Below, one piece after another: positions 41,987 to 52,224 of a stretch of 59,500 nucleotides of DNA. The stretch spans positions 61,729,184 to 61,788,683 of the forward strand of contig CM043942.1 in assembly GCA_014529385.2 (NCBI GenBank), in the 5' to 3' direction. The translations under genes and the position numbers were made by a program. The stretch's first letter is position 1; the number at the start of each line of letters is the position of its first letter. The notes below the pieces were generated by a model. That model had not been told where the DNA came from, did no database searches, and saw only the letters and a program-made list of their open reading frames with translations. This DNA is from Adiantum capillus-veneris. Its lineage: Eukaryota > Streptophyta > Polypodiopsida > Polypodiales > Pteridaceae.

Positions 41987-42483
41987 TGTCACAAAGTGAT
42001 GACGTGGCGGACAACAGAAACCCTAATTTCTGCCAGAAACCCTAATTTCTGAAAATCGCGGAGGCTAATATTTATATATATATATATATATATTGGGAAA
42101 ATGATGAGCGACGCGAATTTTGCTTTTTTTTATAAAAGGATTCTCTAAGAGAGAGAGAGAACTGATGCTTTTTATTTTAAAAGCTTTTGGGGCTCTGCTT
42201 TTGGGCATCCCTTGTAACCTTTAAATTAGTGGTGAGGGCCTCACTTCTCAGAGCATCTGGACGCAGAGTCTGAGAGTGAAACCCTAACCGCTCTCTTGTA
42301 CTTTGATGATTGATTAATACAAAAAGAAATACCGAAAGGGGCGCGAGTCTTTGGGGCCAATATCTCTAGGCTCGGAACTCCGCCGGGCCAGTGCAAATCT
42401 ATTGTGATCTGTGAATTGTTTTGAAGTGGTTATTTGGTGCTGTCGCGGTTGATTCTCGACTTGGAGTGTCCAAGTCTGTTACA
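41987..42483 (+). repeat. 5' LTR of gypsy B (497 bp)
   Basis: TGTCACAAAGTGATGACG at the start and GTCTGTTACA at the end (TG...CA), one base before the primer binding site. It contains a (TA)n tract at 42070-42093 and a possible TATA box (tataaaag, 42131-42138). A direct repeat (a)gaaaccctaatttctg occurs near 42017-42052. Confidence 0.82.
42131..42138 (+). promoter_or_regulatory. Possible TATA box of gypsy B LTR
   Basis: tataaaag, inside the LTR and about 350 bp upstream of the LTR end. It is a reasonable promoter position, but no start site can be proven. Confidence 0.5.
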
Positions 42484-42484
42484 G

Positions 42485-42496
42485 TGGTATTAGAGC
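42485..42496 (+). promoter_or_regulatory. Primer binding site of gypsy B
   Basis: TGGTATTAGAGC, one base different from the initiator tRNA-Met complement (as in element D). Confidence 0.85.
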
Positions 42497-42554
42497 ACGG
42501 CCTATTTCTCTTCTACGGGAAATCCGATCCTCGAATTTTTTTTCCGCGGCACCT

Positions 42555-44281
42555 ATGGCTTCACGCAAGGATCAGTCGACTCCCTCTGCATTGGGAGATG
42601 CGGGCTGGGATCACAACAAAGATTCTGGTAGAGAGTATGGCTCGCCTCGGCCTACTCAGGCGGAGCAAAGAGAGATGACGCGTCGTCAATTGATCGGCGA
42701 TGCAACGAAGATGATGCTCAATTTTGCCAAGGACCCGAAGATGGCAAAATATGTGACCCAGACCTCTTTGGAAGAGGTATAGATGGAGTGGTAGAGAACC
42801 ACAACACCACTCCCGAAACCCGCTCTCAAGAAACCTTCTGCCTCCAAGAAAATATACGGAGAAGGAACTGGAGAACGTGGTTGATGCACGGATTGCTCAG
42901 CTTTTTGACGCGCAAAAGAAAGCCAAAAAGCACGGCAAAAAGCAGAAGAAAAGCACCGACTTTCCAGGTTATTTGGGTCGTCAGTCGACTTTTTACAAGG
43001 CAAAGAAACAGAAGAAGTGTGTCAATTTTGAAGGCTTACCCAGTTCTTCTTCTTCTTCTTCTTCTTTTGATAGTTCTTCTAGCTTCTCGGATTCGAGCGA
43101 AGAAGACAGAAAAGGTAAAAAGCGAAGCAAGAAACAAAGCTTCGGAAAGGGCAAGAAAAAGGCAAAGAAGGCTACATCTCGCCCAGTGACTGACAGTTCT
43201 ACTGAGGACTCGTCTACAGACAGCTCAGATTCCGATGACGGAAAGTTTTATGCGAACAAGAAGAATTTTTACAAAGCCAACCAGTATGACTTTCTCGAAG
43301 ATAAAAGCAAGAAAGTCCGAGAGTTTAAGGAAGGTGGCCACTCGATCAAGTTTGATACTTTTTCAGGATACTCAGATGCTTCGAAGGCTTTGTCGTTTAT
43401 ACAGCAGTTTGACATCGCTTTCGCGGGAGGACGCTATTCAGAGCACTCCAAGATTCGGAGAGCTACCTCTTACCTTAGGGGGAATGCTCGTACTTGGTGG
43501 TCAACGCTTCTTTTAACAAGAGTGCGCCAGTTAAATGACTGAAATTTAAGAAGCTTTTTATTTCTTCTTGGTTGACGCAAGAATATGAACGAGATGTACG
43601 AGCTGCTTGGAACCATCTTCGGACGACCAAGAAAGATACAATCAATGCTTATTGTGAAAGATTCTGGAGCTCTTTTCTACCCGCCTCTTCATTCAAGAAG
43701 ATCTCGTTCAAAGAACAGATTGAGCAGTTTACCTTGGGTCTACCTACAGAGATCCGAGATCACTACTTGGAACAGAAGTCAGCTTCTATTCAGGAGTTGA
43801 TGAGTCATGCGAAGCGGGGCTTTGCCATTCACTCTGGCAGTCTGACCTACCCCACAGATGAGGCCATGACACAACGAGCCAAGCAAACTTCTGGGAATGA
43901 AAGTAGAAAGAAAAAGAGCAACCCAGAGAAAAAAGATGCACGACCCAAGCTTACTCCTGAAGAGAGAGCTCGCTTCATCAGAGAGGGGAAGTGCTTTGGA
44001 TACGGGCCCCACAGATGAGGCCATGACACAACGAGCCAAGCAAACTTCTGGGAATGAAAGTAGAAAGAAAAAGAGCAACCCAGAGAAAAAAGATGCACGA
44101 CCCAAGCTTACTCCTGAGGAGAGAGCTCGCTTCATCAGAGAGGGGAAGTGCTTTGGATACGGGGAACATGGACATATCTCCGCGAAGTGCCCTAAAAAGG
44201 CACAGAAAGAACAGAATGATAAAGATGACCACAGGTCTGAGAGTTCGAGAGCAGCTGAGGAATGTGGCAGTCTGTAGATAG
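42555..44281 (+). pseudogene. Gypsy B gag, frameshifted, with a 157-bp tandem duplication
   Basis: Pieces: 42555-42782 (MASRKDQSTPSALGD, then QLIGDATKMMLNFAKDPKMA), 42877-43542 and 43572-44018. The middle piece is Lys- and Ser-rich (SSSSSSSFDSSSSFSDSSEE), then carries the capsid-like segment REFKEGGHSIKFDTFSGYSD and RTWWSTLL. The last has LTQEYERDVRAAWNHLRTT and EQIEQFTLGLPTEIRDHYLE, the typical gypsy capsid C-terminus. The zinc knuckle is KCFGYGEHGHISAKC: the second Cys is Tyr. A 157-bp duplication (43851-44007, 44008-44164) shifts the frame so that the first copy ends in a stop; the second copy carries the complete knuckle and ends at 44276-44278. Confidence 0.82.
43851..44164 (+). repeat. 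157-bp tandem duplication in gypsy B gag
   Basis: Begins cccacagatgaggccatgac in both units and ends tttggatacggg. Units are almost identical (a/g change in cctga(a/g)gag). The length is not a multiple of three. Confidence 0.95.
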
Positions 44282-45627
44282 AAAAGCAGAACTGGTACCA
44301 CATGGCGTGGGACCTGCACCGAATCTAATGAATGAAAGTACAAACTTTGCCGCTTTTGGGGCAAAGTGAAGGATGAAGAAGCTCTTTTGAAGGAGCCAAG
44401 GCCAACTTCTTTTCACTTGGAATTGGCGGCTTGATTTGGAAATTACGCCCAACAGACTGACGCCATAGGCAGAGGTAGTTCGACAGGTAGTTCGACTGGC
44501 ACCCGGATGGGATGTTGCCATTACACCGAGCATTGGCAAACTTCGTTTGCAATGACAGGGGTGTTCAGGGCACGCGAGTGACGTTCTACTCAGGATCCCT
44601 TGGTACCACAAGAACTACGCCGTGGTTGACTACCGGGCCGAGAAAGCGACTTTGATAAATGAAGGGCTTAGAGATTGTACTTGATGAACTTCAGTTTCTT
44701 ACTCATTCTTTTGGGAACTGAATGCTGGATAAAGGTTGAATATGTTTTGACCTGATCAAAAGAACGCCAAGATTTTTCTCCACACTCATGCCGATTGCTT
44801 TTTAGAGGGCCTGAAGATCATATCATTGATCTGATACCTGGAAGCACGTCACCGAATTGGCCACCTTCCGTGTGAGCCGAGTACAAAATGAAAAGATTAT
44901 GAACCCAGTGAAAGACCTCTTGGAAAAGGGTCTTGTCTAGCCTAGTACTTCACCGTGTTGCTCTCTAGTGTTGTTGGTTTTGAAGAAAGACGGATCTTGG
45001 AGAATGTGCATCGATTATAGAGCTCTCAACAAATCACCATCAAGAACAGATTTCCGATTCCTAGGATCGATGATATACTTGACAGGTTACAGGGATCCTC
45101 GTGCTTTAGCAGGATTGACTTGAAGAGTGGATATCATCAGATCAGGATAGCGCTAGGAGATGTCTACAAGACAGCTTTTTGGACGACTTTTGGGTTATTT
45201 GAGTTTTTGGTGATGCCTTTTTGCTTAACCAATGCTCTTGCGACATTTAACCGGATGATGGACAGGATTTTTCGAGAGTACAGGCTATTTGTTGACACTT
45301 TTCTTTGACGACATCATTGTTTTCTCCAAGAATGAGGCAGAACACAGAGATCATCTGATTCAAGTCTTTTAGGCATTACGATATCACACGTTAGTGATTA
45401 ATGCAAAGAAAAGTGATTTTTTTCCTACCAGAGATACACTTTTTGGGACACATTGTGTCAACACAGCAGGAGTGCAAATGGACCCGGCCAAGATAGAGAC
45501 TATCCGTGATTGGCCCGATTTGAGGAATGTCCATGAAGTTAGAAGCTTCTTGGGACTCTGTTCGTACTACAGGCGGTTCATACGAAAGTTTGCAGAGGTT
45601 GCTTCCCCTTTGCATACCTTGACATAG
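44282..45627 (+). pseudogene. Gypsy B protease remnant and reverse transcriptase
   Basis: 44282-44860 should contain protease but no clear Asp-Ser-Gly is readable. From about 44870 RT motifs appear in shifting frames: [30 protein letters not shown] (about 44975-45030), [20 protein letters not shown] (45120-45180), then [19 protein letters not shown]. The catalytic region reads [20 protein letters not shown] (45295-45360), Phe-Phe-Asp-Asp in place of Tyr-x-Asp-Asp. 45394-45627 continues with MDPAKIETIRDWPDLRNVHE and SFLGLCSYYRRFIRKFAEVA. At least four frame breaks occur. Confidence 0.8.
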
Positions 45628-46290
45628 AAAGGAGTACCTTTTTCGTGGGGACCCACAGAGGTGACTGTCTTTCGGACATTGAAAGAGAAATTGACTACGG
45701 GACCTATTTTGACTTTGCCGGACTTGTAGAAGTCATTTGAAGTATATTGTGATGCTTGTGGTCGTAGTCTGGGTGTGGTCTTGATGCAAGAAGGCCATGT
45801 CATAGCTTACGAGAGCCGTTTGTTCTCTAGGCCGGAGATGACAGCACATATCTATGAGAAAGAGCTTTTGGCGGTTATCCATGCTCTTACTCAGTGGCGG
45901 CATTACCTACTCGGAGCAGATTTTACTGTCTTTACAGACCATCAGAGTTTGCGCTACTTCTTGTCACAGAAGCAGCTTTTGAAAAAGCAGATGCGGTGGG
46001 CAAACATCTTGTCACAGTTCCACTTCCAGATTGTCCATGTGCAGGGACAGAAGAATGTGGTGGCAGATGCTTTGTCTCGGAAACCGTTGGTTCTGGCTAT
46101 TTCCGCGGTACATCATAGGAGCTTCGAGGATATGGTCGATCGGTATGCCACAGATACAGATTTTGCAGATATTTTTCACACGGATACGGGATGGGGAGAC
46201 AGTAGCTGGATACTCCCTTCGGGAAGGCTACTTGATGAAAAAGACTATGTTGTGCGTTACACAGCCGTTGAGGGAAAAGGTTATGACTGA
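45628..46290 (+). pseudogene. Gypsy B RNase H and linker
   Basis: After a TAG at 45626-45628 and another near 45726, the frame gives SFEVYCDACGRSLGVVLMQE (first Asp), then in 45775-46290 YEKELLAVIHALTQWRHYLL (Glu), FTVFTDHQSLRYF (Asp) and KNVVADALSRKP (last Asp). All four RNase H acidic residues are present. The linker FADIFHTDTGWGDSSWILP leads to integrase, where the frame shifts near 46200-46290. Confidence 0.85.
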
Positions 46291-47010
46291 ATGCCACTAT
46301 CCACCTTTTACGGGTCACTGCGGCATTGCTACCACCATGAAGGGGGTAGAGAGATACTTCTTTGGGCCGAGACTCAAAAAGGATGTGGAAGAGTTTGTGG
46401 GCAGTTGCTTGGTATGCCAGAAGGTCAAGTTTGACAGGCATAAGGCACATGTATTGTTACAGCCTTTACCCATACCCACCCACCCCTCGGAAAGTATTGC
46501 AATGGATTTCATTTTTGATCTCCCAAGAACACAGAATGGTCACGATGATTTTCCGATTACATGGCACGTCTGAGACGATTGTCTCCGATAGAGACCCCAG
46601 ATTTATGAGTTTGTTTTGGAAGGCAATTTGGGAGAACATTGGCACGCAGTTGCAATTCTCGTCATCGTTCCACTTGCAGATTGACGGGCAATTTGAGATT
46701 GCCAATTCAATGATTTTAGATTTATTGAAGTCTTGTATCTCGGATCAGAAGACTCAATGGGAAAAGAACTTACCTTTGGTGGAATTTGCCTACAATAACA
46801 CGATACACTCTTCGACGGGGAAGACGCCATGTGAGATTGTTGAAAGTGCTGCGAAGGTTCCATCCTTCCTGAGCATGAAGATTAGATATTTGAAGCGGAT
46901 GAATATTCGCAAGATTTGGATACGGCTTTTGCCAAGGTTCGCGAGACTTTGCAGGAGTCTCAAGAACGACAGAAAAAGGCAGCGGATCGCCATCGTCGCG
47001 ACTTGAAATT
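46262..47010 (+). pseudogene. Gypsy B integrase with a deletion in the catalytic core
   Basis: Frame of 46031-46573: TECHYPPFTGHCGIATTMKG, DVEEFVGSCLVCQKVKFDRH (His/Cys zinc finger), then SESIAMDFIFDLPRTQNGHD with the first catalytic Asp. At about 46545 the sequence jumps to GTSETIVSDRDPRFMSLFWK (second Asp) and FHLQIDGQFEIANSM (Glu) in the frame of 46362-47006. About 35-40 residues between the first and second Asp are missing, and the frame changes there. Then VEFAYNNTIHSSTGKTPCEI, normal for gypsy. Integration activity is excluded by the deletion. Confidence 0.85.
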
Positions 47011-47022
47011 GAAGGAGGATGA

Positions 47023-47454
47023 TTGGGTGCTCTTACTTTTGAGAAGGCACGCCTACGAAAGAAAAAGAGAAAGGAGAGGCTTTTTCCAAAGCTTAGTATG
47101 CGATACTACGGACCTTTCCAGATCACTGACAAGATAAATGATGTCTCCTTTCGATTGAAACTGCTAGATACTTGGAGGATTCACAATGCATTGCATGTGA
47201 GTCTCTTGAAACCTGTTAAGGGTGATGTGCCTGATGATGGGGAGCCTGATGAGCAACCCGAAGTGGAAGAAAACGAGGAGATCCTTGTTCCTGAACAGAT
47301 TTTGGCACATAATGATACGAAGAAAGGTAAAGTCCGAAGGCGGTTCTTGGTTAAGTTCAAGAACTTTCCTGCATTTGATGCGAAGTGGATGGAGGAGGAG
47401 GACCTAGCAGATACTCCTCGGATTGTGAAACTTTACCTCGATGTTTTGGTTTAG
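47023..47454 (+). pseudogene. Gypsy B integrase C-terminus with GPY/F motif and chromodomain
   Basis: Open frame of 143 codons. FPKLSMRYYGPFQITDKIND and HNALHVSLLKPV form the GPY/F module. After an acidic linker (DDGEPDEQPEVEENEEILVP) the chromodomain reads EQILAHNDTKKGKVRRRFLV, KFKNFPAFDAKWMEEEDL. The Trp of the methyl-lysine cage is present. In chromoviruses this domain directs integration to marked chromatin. It is the best preserved part of pol, ending at a stop followed by noncoding sequence. Confidence 0.88.
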
Positions 47455-48900
47455 CATAGTCTACTCCAAACGGAACCCAGAATTCAGCTTGGCCGGAGAT
47501 CTGGTGCAGTGGGATGCAGAAGAGGGGAGTTACTCCGCTCCTTTGTCAACAGATGCCTCGATTTTGATACTAAAGTCACTGATGTCTCTTTGAGCTTCAG
47601 GGATACTGAGAGCTGATAGTATTCTGCTGGATGACTTTATGAAATGGAATTCCTGATAATGATACTGATTTGTTCTTGACTTCTTGTGAGTGCAGGAACT
47701 GATATCCGAAATGACTGCAGCATTTTGGTCTGATTGATCTCGAATAGACATGGTTGCAATAGGGGTTAGTCAATCGGACATCGATGAGGTCCCGATTGGA
47801 CCTAGATGTGATTGCTAGCTACATTGTCGATAAATCATGGTCTAAGATCCGAATGAATGTTGAATGTCATGTGATGTCCTGTGATGTCTGGTGATGTCCT
47901 GTGATGTCGTGTGATGTGACTGTCGATTTCGTACATGTGCTAGATGTGTGTTCGTAGTACGTAGGTACTAACAGTCAGTGTCTGCTAAGACGGTTTATGC
48001 CAACAGATCGGAAGTTCCTTCATCCGAGAATCTATTAACTCAAGTCTACCTTCTCAATCCGAGAAGAATAATCCTCTTAGAATAATCCTCCTAGAAATCA
48101 ATCTAGGTATCTATCCTTGCGCATAATGCTGCGTTGTTAGTCCTGAGGGTATTAAACATCTTGTGTCCTCCCACATAGGGAATGCCCAAATCATAGAGTA
48201 TTAATCTCGATGTCTTCCTTCACAAACAAAGTCTGGGATCACCTTAAAGAAGGTTCTTGTTTTGGGCCGTTGCTCAACGTAGGCGGACGGTTCCAATCCG
48301 AAGATTTCCTTGTGCACGGCGGCACTTCCTTTCACCAGCAACAGTGTTTTCCCGACGCCCATTAGAGTCTGTTTCTTTCAGAATCATAAAAAATGATTCA
48401 CCTTGCTTGCATCAATGACGCCTTGCAAAATCATAGGCAGATAGGATTCTAGCCATAGCATTTTCTGAACGTACGCTCAAACCCGGTTCACAATAGAGCG
48501 AACCCTCTTTGATTCTCAGGGATGTTCTCCCATATGTAATTCTTACCATTTTGAAACGGTTGGCGAACTATATTCTTACGAACATAATAGTTCGAATTTA
48601 TTCTAGCAGCGTGTAAATGCTACTTGACCTGCTCATGGAGAAACATATACCGCAACCAAAAGTTGCTTTTGTAACGGTAAAAGCACATAGCGTACTCAAT
48701 GATCAACGACCATCAGAAAACCTCTTCTCCATAGAGAAACTCAAATTCCTTCTACCGAACACATCTCAAATAGAGATTCTCGTGTCGGAATTTCCTTACT
48801 CCAAACTTTCTCTAGATAGCAATGTATCCTTCAAGGAGAGGTAACAAAAATTCGTTCTTTCTGTGTTCAATGGTTCTCGTCCCACTGCGGGGATTCTATT
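47455..48900. other. Collapsed region between gypsy B and gypsy C; contains a 10-bp VNTR
   Basis: No readable LTR, RT or integrase, although B's 3' LTR and C's pol would be expected here. A 10-bp array gtgatgtc(ct/tg/gt) of five units spans 47871-47920. Plus frame 48617-48844 and minus frame 47751-47530 have no recognised motifs. Confidence 0.5.
47871..47920. repeat. 10-bp minisatellite, five units
   Basis: gtgatgtc followed by ct, tg, ct, gt; the fifth unit ends gtgatgtgac. Register is exactly 10 bp. Confidence 0.9.
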
Positions 48901-49743
48901 CTATGTACACTAAGGTGTACACTTTCAGCTTTTATTGCTGACTCCACCATTTGCTGCAAAGTATTCTTGCAGATGCGTCTACATAAAATTCGGGCAAAAG
49001 TCCTTCGTTGAATTTCATCTTTCCTTCCTCAGAGAGGGTCAAGAGTGGAGCTACCTTGGCAAGAGTGAACCACTACTTCCTTGGACTCACTCGAATTTCT
49101 ATTGGGCAAACCGAACCCAATCTTCTTGGATGCCTTCCTCAAAAGCGTAGAGGATAAAAAATTTGTCGGAAGATTCAGCCTTGAATTGAATCCAAGTCTT
49201 GTTGTAAGTTCCTTGCAGAGCTTTGGTATACCACCAAGTACTTGCAATCCCCTTGAGGTGTTTGGTCACAATACCTCACCTTCAACGCTTCTCAGAAATT
49301 GTCATTTGCAAAGGCAACTTCAAATTGTCGAATGAAAGCAGTAGCTTTCAGGACATCTTCCCTTCCGTCAAAAGTATCAAACTTGACTGGTCACTGCAGT
49401 GTTCCTAGGTCTAGAGACCTTCTTCATATCCTTCCCGGAATGAGGGGATTTCTTGGCTATGGTTATGGATTGATGTTCATGGATATTTTCTGGATTCTGA
49501 AGGATCTCGAGCATTCCGCTCCTTGGATTCTCTAGGTTCTTGAGCATCATGCTCTTGTTGCCTTCTCAGAGAATCCCAAGTCTTGTGTCGCCTTCTTGCA
49601 GAGAGAAAAAAAATTCCAAACTCTGCGAGCTTTTTCTTGCAGGACTTAGGTTTCCGCCTGCTTACTTCTCTCTTGGCTTGTCATGGCTTCTTTCCGTATC
49701 TTCCCAGAGTCGTCCTCCTTTACAGAGAAAGAGAGGAGACCAT
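48900..49743 (-). pseudogene. Gypsy C gag, decayed
   Basis: On the minus strand a start near 49687 (MTSQERSKQAET) follows the primer binding site. Near 49400-49170, in shifting frames, are VKFDTFDGREDVLKATAFIR and QFEVAFANDNFSEALKV, then TWWYTKALQGTYNKTWIQFK, the same capsid segment as in gypsy B and Gy1. No open frame longer than about 70 codons remains. Further downstream pol is not recognisable. Confidence 0.65.
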
Positions 49744-49755
49744 GCTCTGATACCA
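49744..49755 (-). promoter_or_regulatory. Primer binding site of gypsy C
   Basis: Minus strand TGGTATCAGAGC, one base from the LTR (TGTCACAAACGGG on the plus strand). Defines C as minus-strand. Confidence 0.88.
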
Positions 49756-50827
49756 CTGTCACAAACGGGAGCGCATAACAATATAAAATATACTCAGATA
49801 AATAGAATTTATCACTTAATACTGAAGCCAAAGGATATAGAGAGAAATAGATAGAGAGAGAGTGAGAAGATCGACACAGTACTGGGGACCAAAAGATGGG
49901 CTGGTCCCCCCCCTTAAGGAGAATCCTTTATTAGGGAGAATCTTTTTACAAGCACAGGAACCGGAGAAAACCCCTCCGTTCTAAATCTCTGACTTGATGG
50001 TCGTTCCTTCCCGTAAGGGAAATCCGAGAGACAAGCTCTCAATCCTATTTTCCGTCTGTACTCGGAGTCGAGACCCCGCAGACAATTTCCGAATTCCGTT
50101 CCCGGAATTCCCAAGCGTAGGCCGAAGCCTTCTCGCTTCTCCTTCGCGATGAAGTACCTGCAAGCACACACACAAACACGCGACAACAATTCGTATGACG
50201 AATCCACAATAGATACCTGTCGCTCTTGCGCGAGGAAAGCGACTTCCGTGCTTCGTAGTCTCGCGATCTCTCGCGTCTTCTGGCGGCAGAGTCTTCTCTT
50301 GCTGGCGTTGGTAACTCCTTTTTAGTGAGGGCATGTGGTGCTTTTATAGCTCCTTGACCACGGCACGAATAGCTGCTCGCGTAGAGATAGCGGCGGTTTT
50401 TTTTTTTTTTTTTTCAAATTTTTTTTTTTTCGTTTTTTTTTTTTTCTGTTCTACCCGAAATAGGGAGAGAATTCGTTGGCTGGTTTTGTTGCTTTATTTT
50501 CTCAGTGGCTGCCCACTTATTAAGTGGACGGCCGGCATATTTTAAAATTGGTCTGAACCTGCCCAAAAACTCAATAAAACCTTATAAGTTTAAAACAATG
50601 CTTTTCACATCACTTCCCAGGCGTCCCTGGATGCAACCACATGCACAAATGCAATGCAGACATGGATTCCTCGCGGGAAAGCGTTTGCTCTTCTTGGAAA
50701 ACTCGATAAAATTTTCCGCTTTTTAAGAAAAGCTTCTCAGAACCCATCTTTATTCTTGTGCTTGCGTCTTTACGCGTTTTCCTCTTTTCCATTTTGGATT
50801 TCCTCTCGACTATGGATATCCCCTTTC

Positions 50828-51100
50828 CGATGCACCTGTCACCCACCTTGTGACGCATCAGGAATACCCATCACCTAGTCCTTTCCTACCGAACTTACGG
50901 TACAATCCCCTTCACGATGCTCTATGTCACCCATCCCATGACGCATCAGAGATGTCCGTTCCCGGATGGTCGGATACTTCTTCCCGATGCTCCCTGTCAC
51001 CCATCCGATGTGACGCATCAGAAGTACCCGTTCCTGGTGGCCTTACAGATATTCCCGCTCACAGTGCTCCCGTCATTACTTTGAATGACGCACTAGGAAT
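50828..51100. repeat. Four-unit degenerate repeat with TGACGCATCA motif in gypsy C LTR
   Basis: Each unit reads roughly cgatgc(t/a)cc.gtcaccca.c...tgacgcatca. The motif lies at 50851-50860, 50939-50948, 51011-51020 and, as tgacgcacta, 51086-51095; spacings 88, 72 and 75 bp. TGACG is the core recognised by TGA-type bZIP factors and the motif is nearly palindromic. A regulatory role is inference. Confidence 0.75.
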
Positions 51101-51123
51101 ACTCTGTACTCGGATGTCTCCAG

Positions 51124-51236
51124 TGAGAAAAACCCTCTTACTTAAAATTCCAATAATTCATTTAGAATTATTTTGGTGTTCCAAGCGAGAAAACCCTCTC
51201 ACTTATAAATCCAATAATTCATTTAGAATTATTTTT
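51124..51236. repeat. Two-unit tandem repeat, each with a perfect 8-bp hairpin
   Basis: Unit of about 61 bp beginning gagaaa(a)accctct. Each contains AATAATTC-ATTTA-GAATTATT (51152-51172 and 51213-51233), a perfect inverted repeat with a 5-base loop. Confidence 0.88.
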
Positions 51237-51278
51237 TAGTCAGATAAAGCCAATTTAGCAACAAGAGACATGTCTCAT

Positions 51279-51600
51279 TGTTACAAATTTGTGACGTGGC
51301 ATGCCGAACTTGGCCGGGAGGAACAAAGGGTTAGAGTTGTAAAACTCTAACCTAGACCAAATTATAGAGCTTGGCGGAGGTGCCTAAACCTTGATAAGAC
51401 AATGTGAAAGCTGGCTGGATTTTTCACAAATTAGGGGCTACTGTTGACGTTGCATAGGTGTATGGACTTTTGCGTTTTGCGTCGGTTGAGGTTGACAGTT
51501 TTTCGCGCCATGCTTTTGAGGTTGAAGCGAACTGATGCTTTTGGGCTTTGCTTTAGGGGCATCCCTTATAAGTTTATAAGAAATCCTAGTGTCACATACA
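51279..51600 (+). repeat. Diverged relative of the gypsy B LTR
   Basis: Starts TGTTACAAATTTGTGACGTGGC, comparable to B's TGTCACAAAGTGATGACGTGGC. It later has gaactgatgcttttgggctttgctttaggggcatccctt, comparable to B at 42160-42215. The middle does not align by eye. Possibly a solo or truncated LTR of a sister family, overlapping the uncertain edge of the C LTR. Confidence 0.4.
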
Positions 51601-51889
51601 CATGACTCTGTGTGCCACATGGACACGCTTCATCGACTTCCAGAGCCAATTTTGCACCTATCCCTAGTGTCTAGAATTCTAGGAGGTTAGTACCGACAAT
51701 TTTGTGAGCGCATTCGTAGGACCTGCATGTTCGACGAAGTTTTGGAACCCTCTCGCATGTGTGGACGAGTCCATTAGATTAGGTTTTCAAGTTTTGGAAT
51801 CCTCTTTCATAAATGGTTTGTACAAGCGTGGCATGATGTGCATATAGTTTTAGGTTAGAGGAATCCAACGAGCCATTCCCCGCGTCAAT

Positions 51890-52135
51890 CGGATTCTCGG
51901 ATTGGCAGTTGTGCAATGGTTTGACCAAAAACTTTGTTGTTAAGAGTTCAAATTCTTGTCCGGTGGTGGCTCCAATATTTCCCAGAATCAGATTGGGGAA
52001 TGAGGGCTGTTTTGTGGCTGTGCCCGAGGTAAGACGTACCTTTCTTGGCGGTGCACTCCATGGTGTTGCTCACCCGATAGGCTGACATGAGGCCAGACCC
52101 CCTGTTCCTAGGGTTTCTTGGGGTCAAAGTCTCCA
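51890..52135 (+). repeat. tRNA-derived SINE-like element
   Basis: An A-box-like ggcagttgtgcaatggttt is followed 25-30 bases later by a B-box-like aagagttcaaattct (51941-51955), then about 170 bp of unrelated body. No clear target duplication or tail was found. The cloverleaf is poor, so not a tRNA gene. Confidence 0.45.
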
Positions 52136-52224
52136 GTTCTCTACAATTTTGCTACTAAGTATGTGTAGTAGGTCGCTTTCAGTGAGTTTATATATTTATT
52201 AGTATTTCTCTCAGCTTTTAGAAT

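Larger units (their letters stand above)
41987..47530 (+). mobile_element. Gypsy B, chromovirus-type Ty3/gypsy element, 3' LTR not found
   Basis: Plus strand: 5' LTR 41987-42483, primer binding site 42485-42496, gag, protease/RT, RNase H, integrase, chromodomain ending at 47454. Gene order and chromodomain place it in the chromovirus branch. A purine-rich gcagaagaggggag at 47514-47527 could be the polypurine tract. The expected TGTCAC LTR start does not follow it, so the 3' LTR seems deleted. Numerous frameshifts and an integrase deletion make it inactive. Confidence 0.85.
49757..51285 (-). repeat. 5' LTR of gypsy C, about 1.5 kb
   Basis: The inner end TGTCACAAACGGGAGCGC is firm. The outer end is tentatively ttaca at 51281-51285, giving a TG...CA pair. 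It includes the block repeated at 41232-41986, poly-T runs at 50397-50452, the TGACGCATCA repeats (50828-51100) and a duplicated hairpin (51124-51236). ORFs inside are not genes. Confidence 0.6.

Noticed and set aside
43778-44364. Long minus-strand frames (43779-44303 and 43978-44364)
   Set aside because: Antisense to gypsy B gag, and inflated by the 157-bp duplication.
48617-48844. 75-codon plus frame as a host gene
   Set aside because: Between gypsy B and gypsy C remnants, no motif, no homologue I can name; too weak to call.
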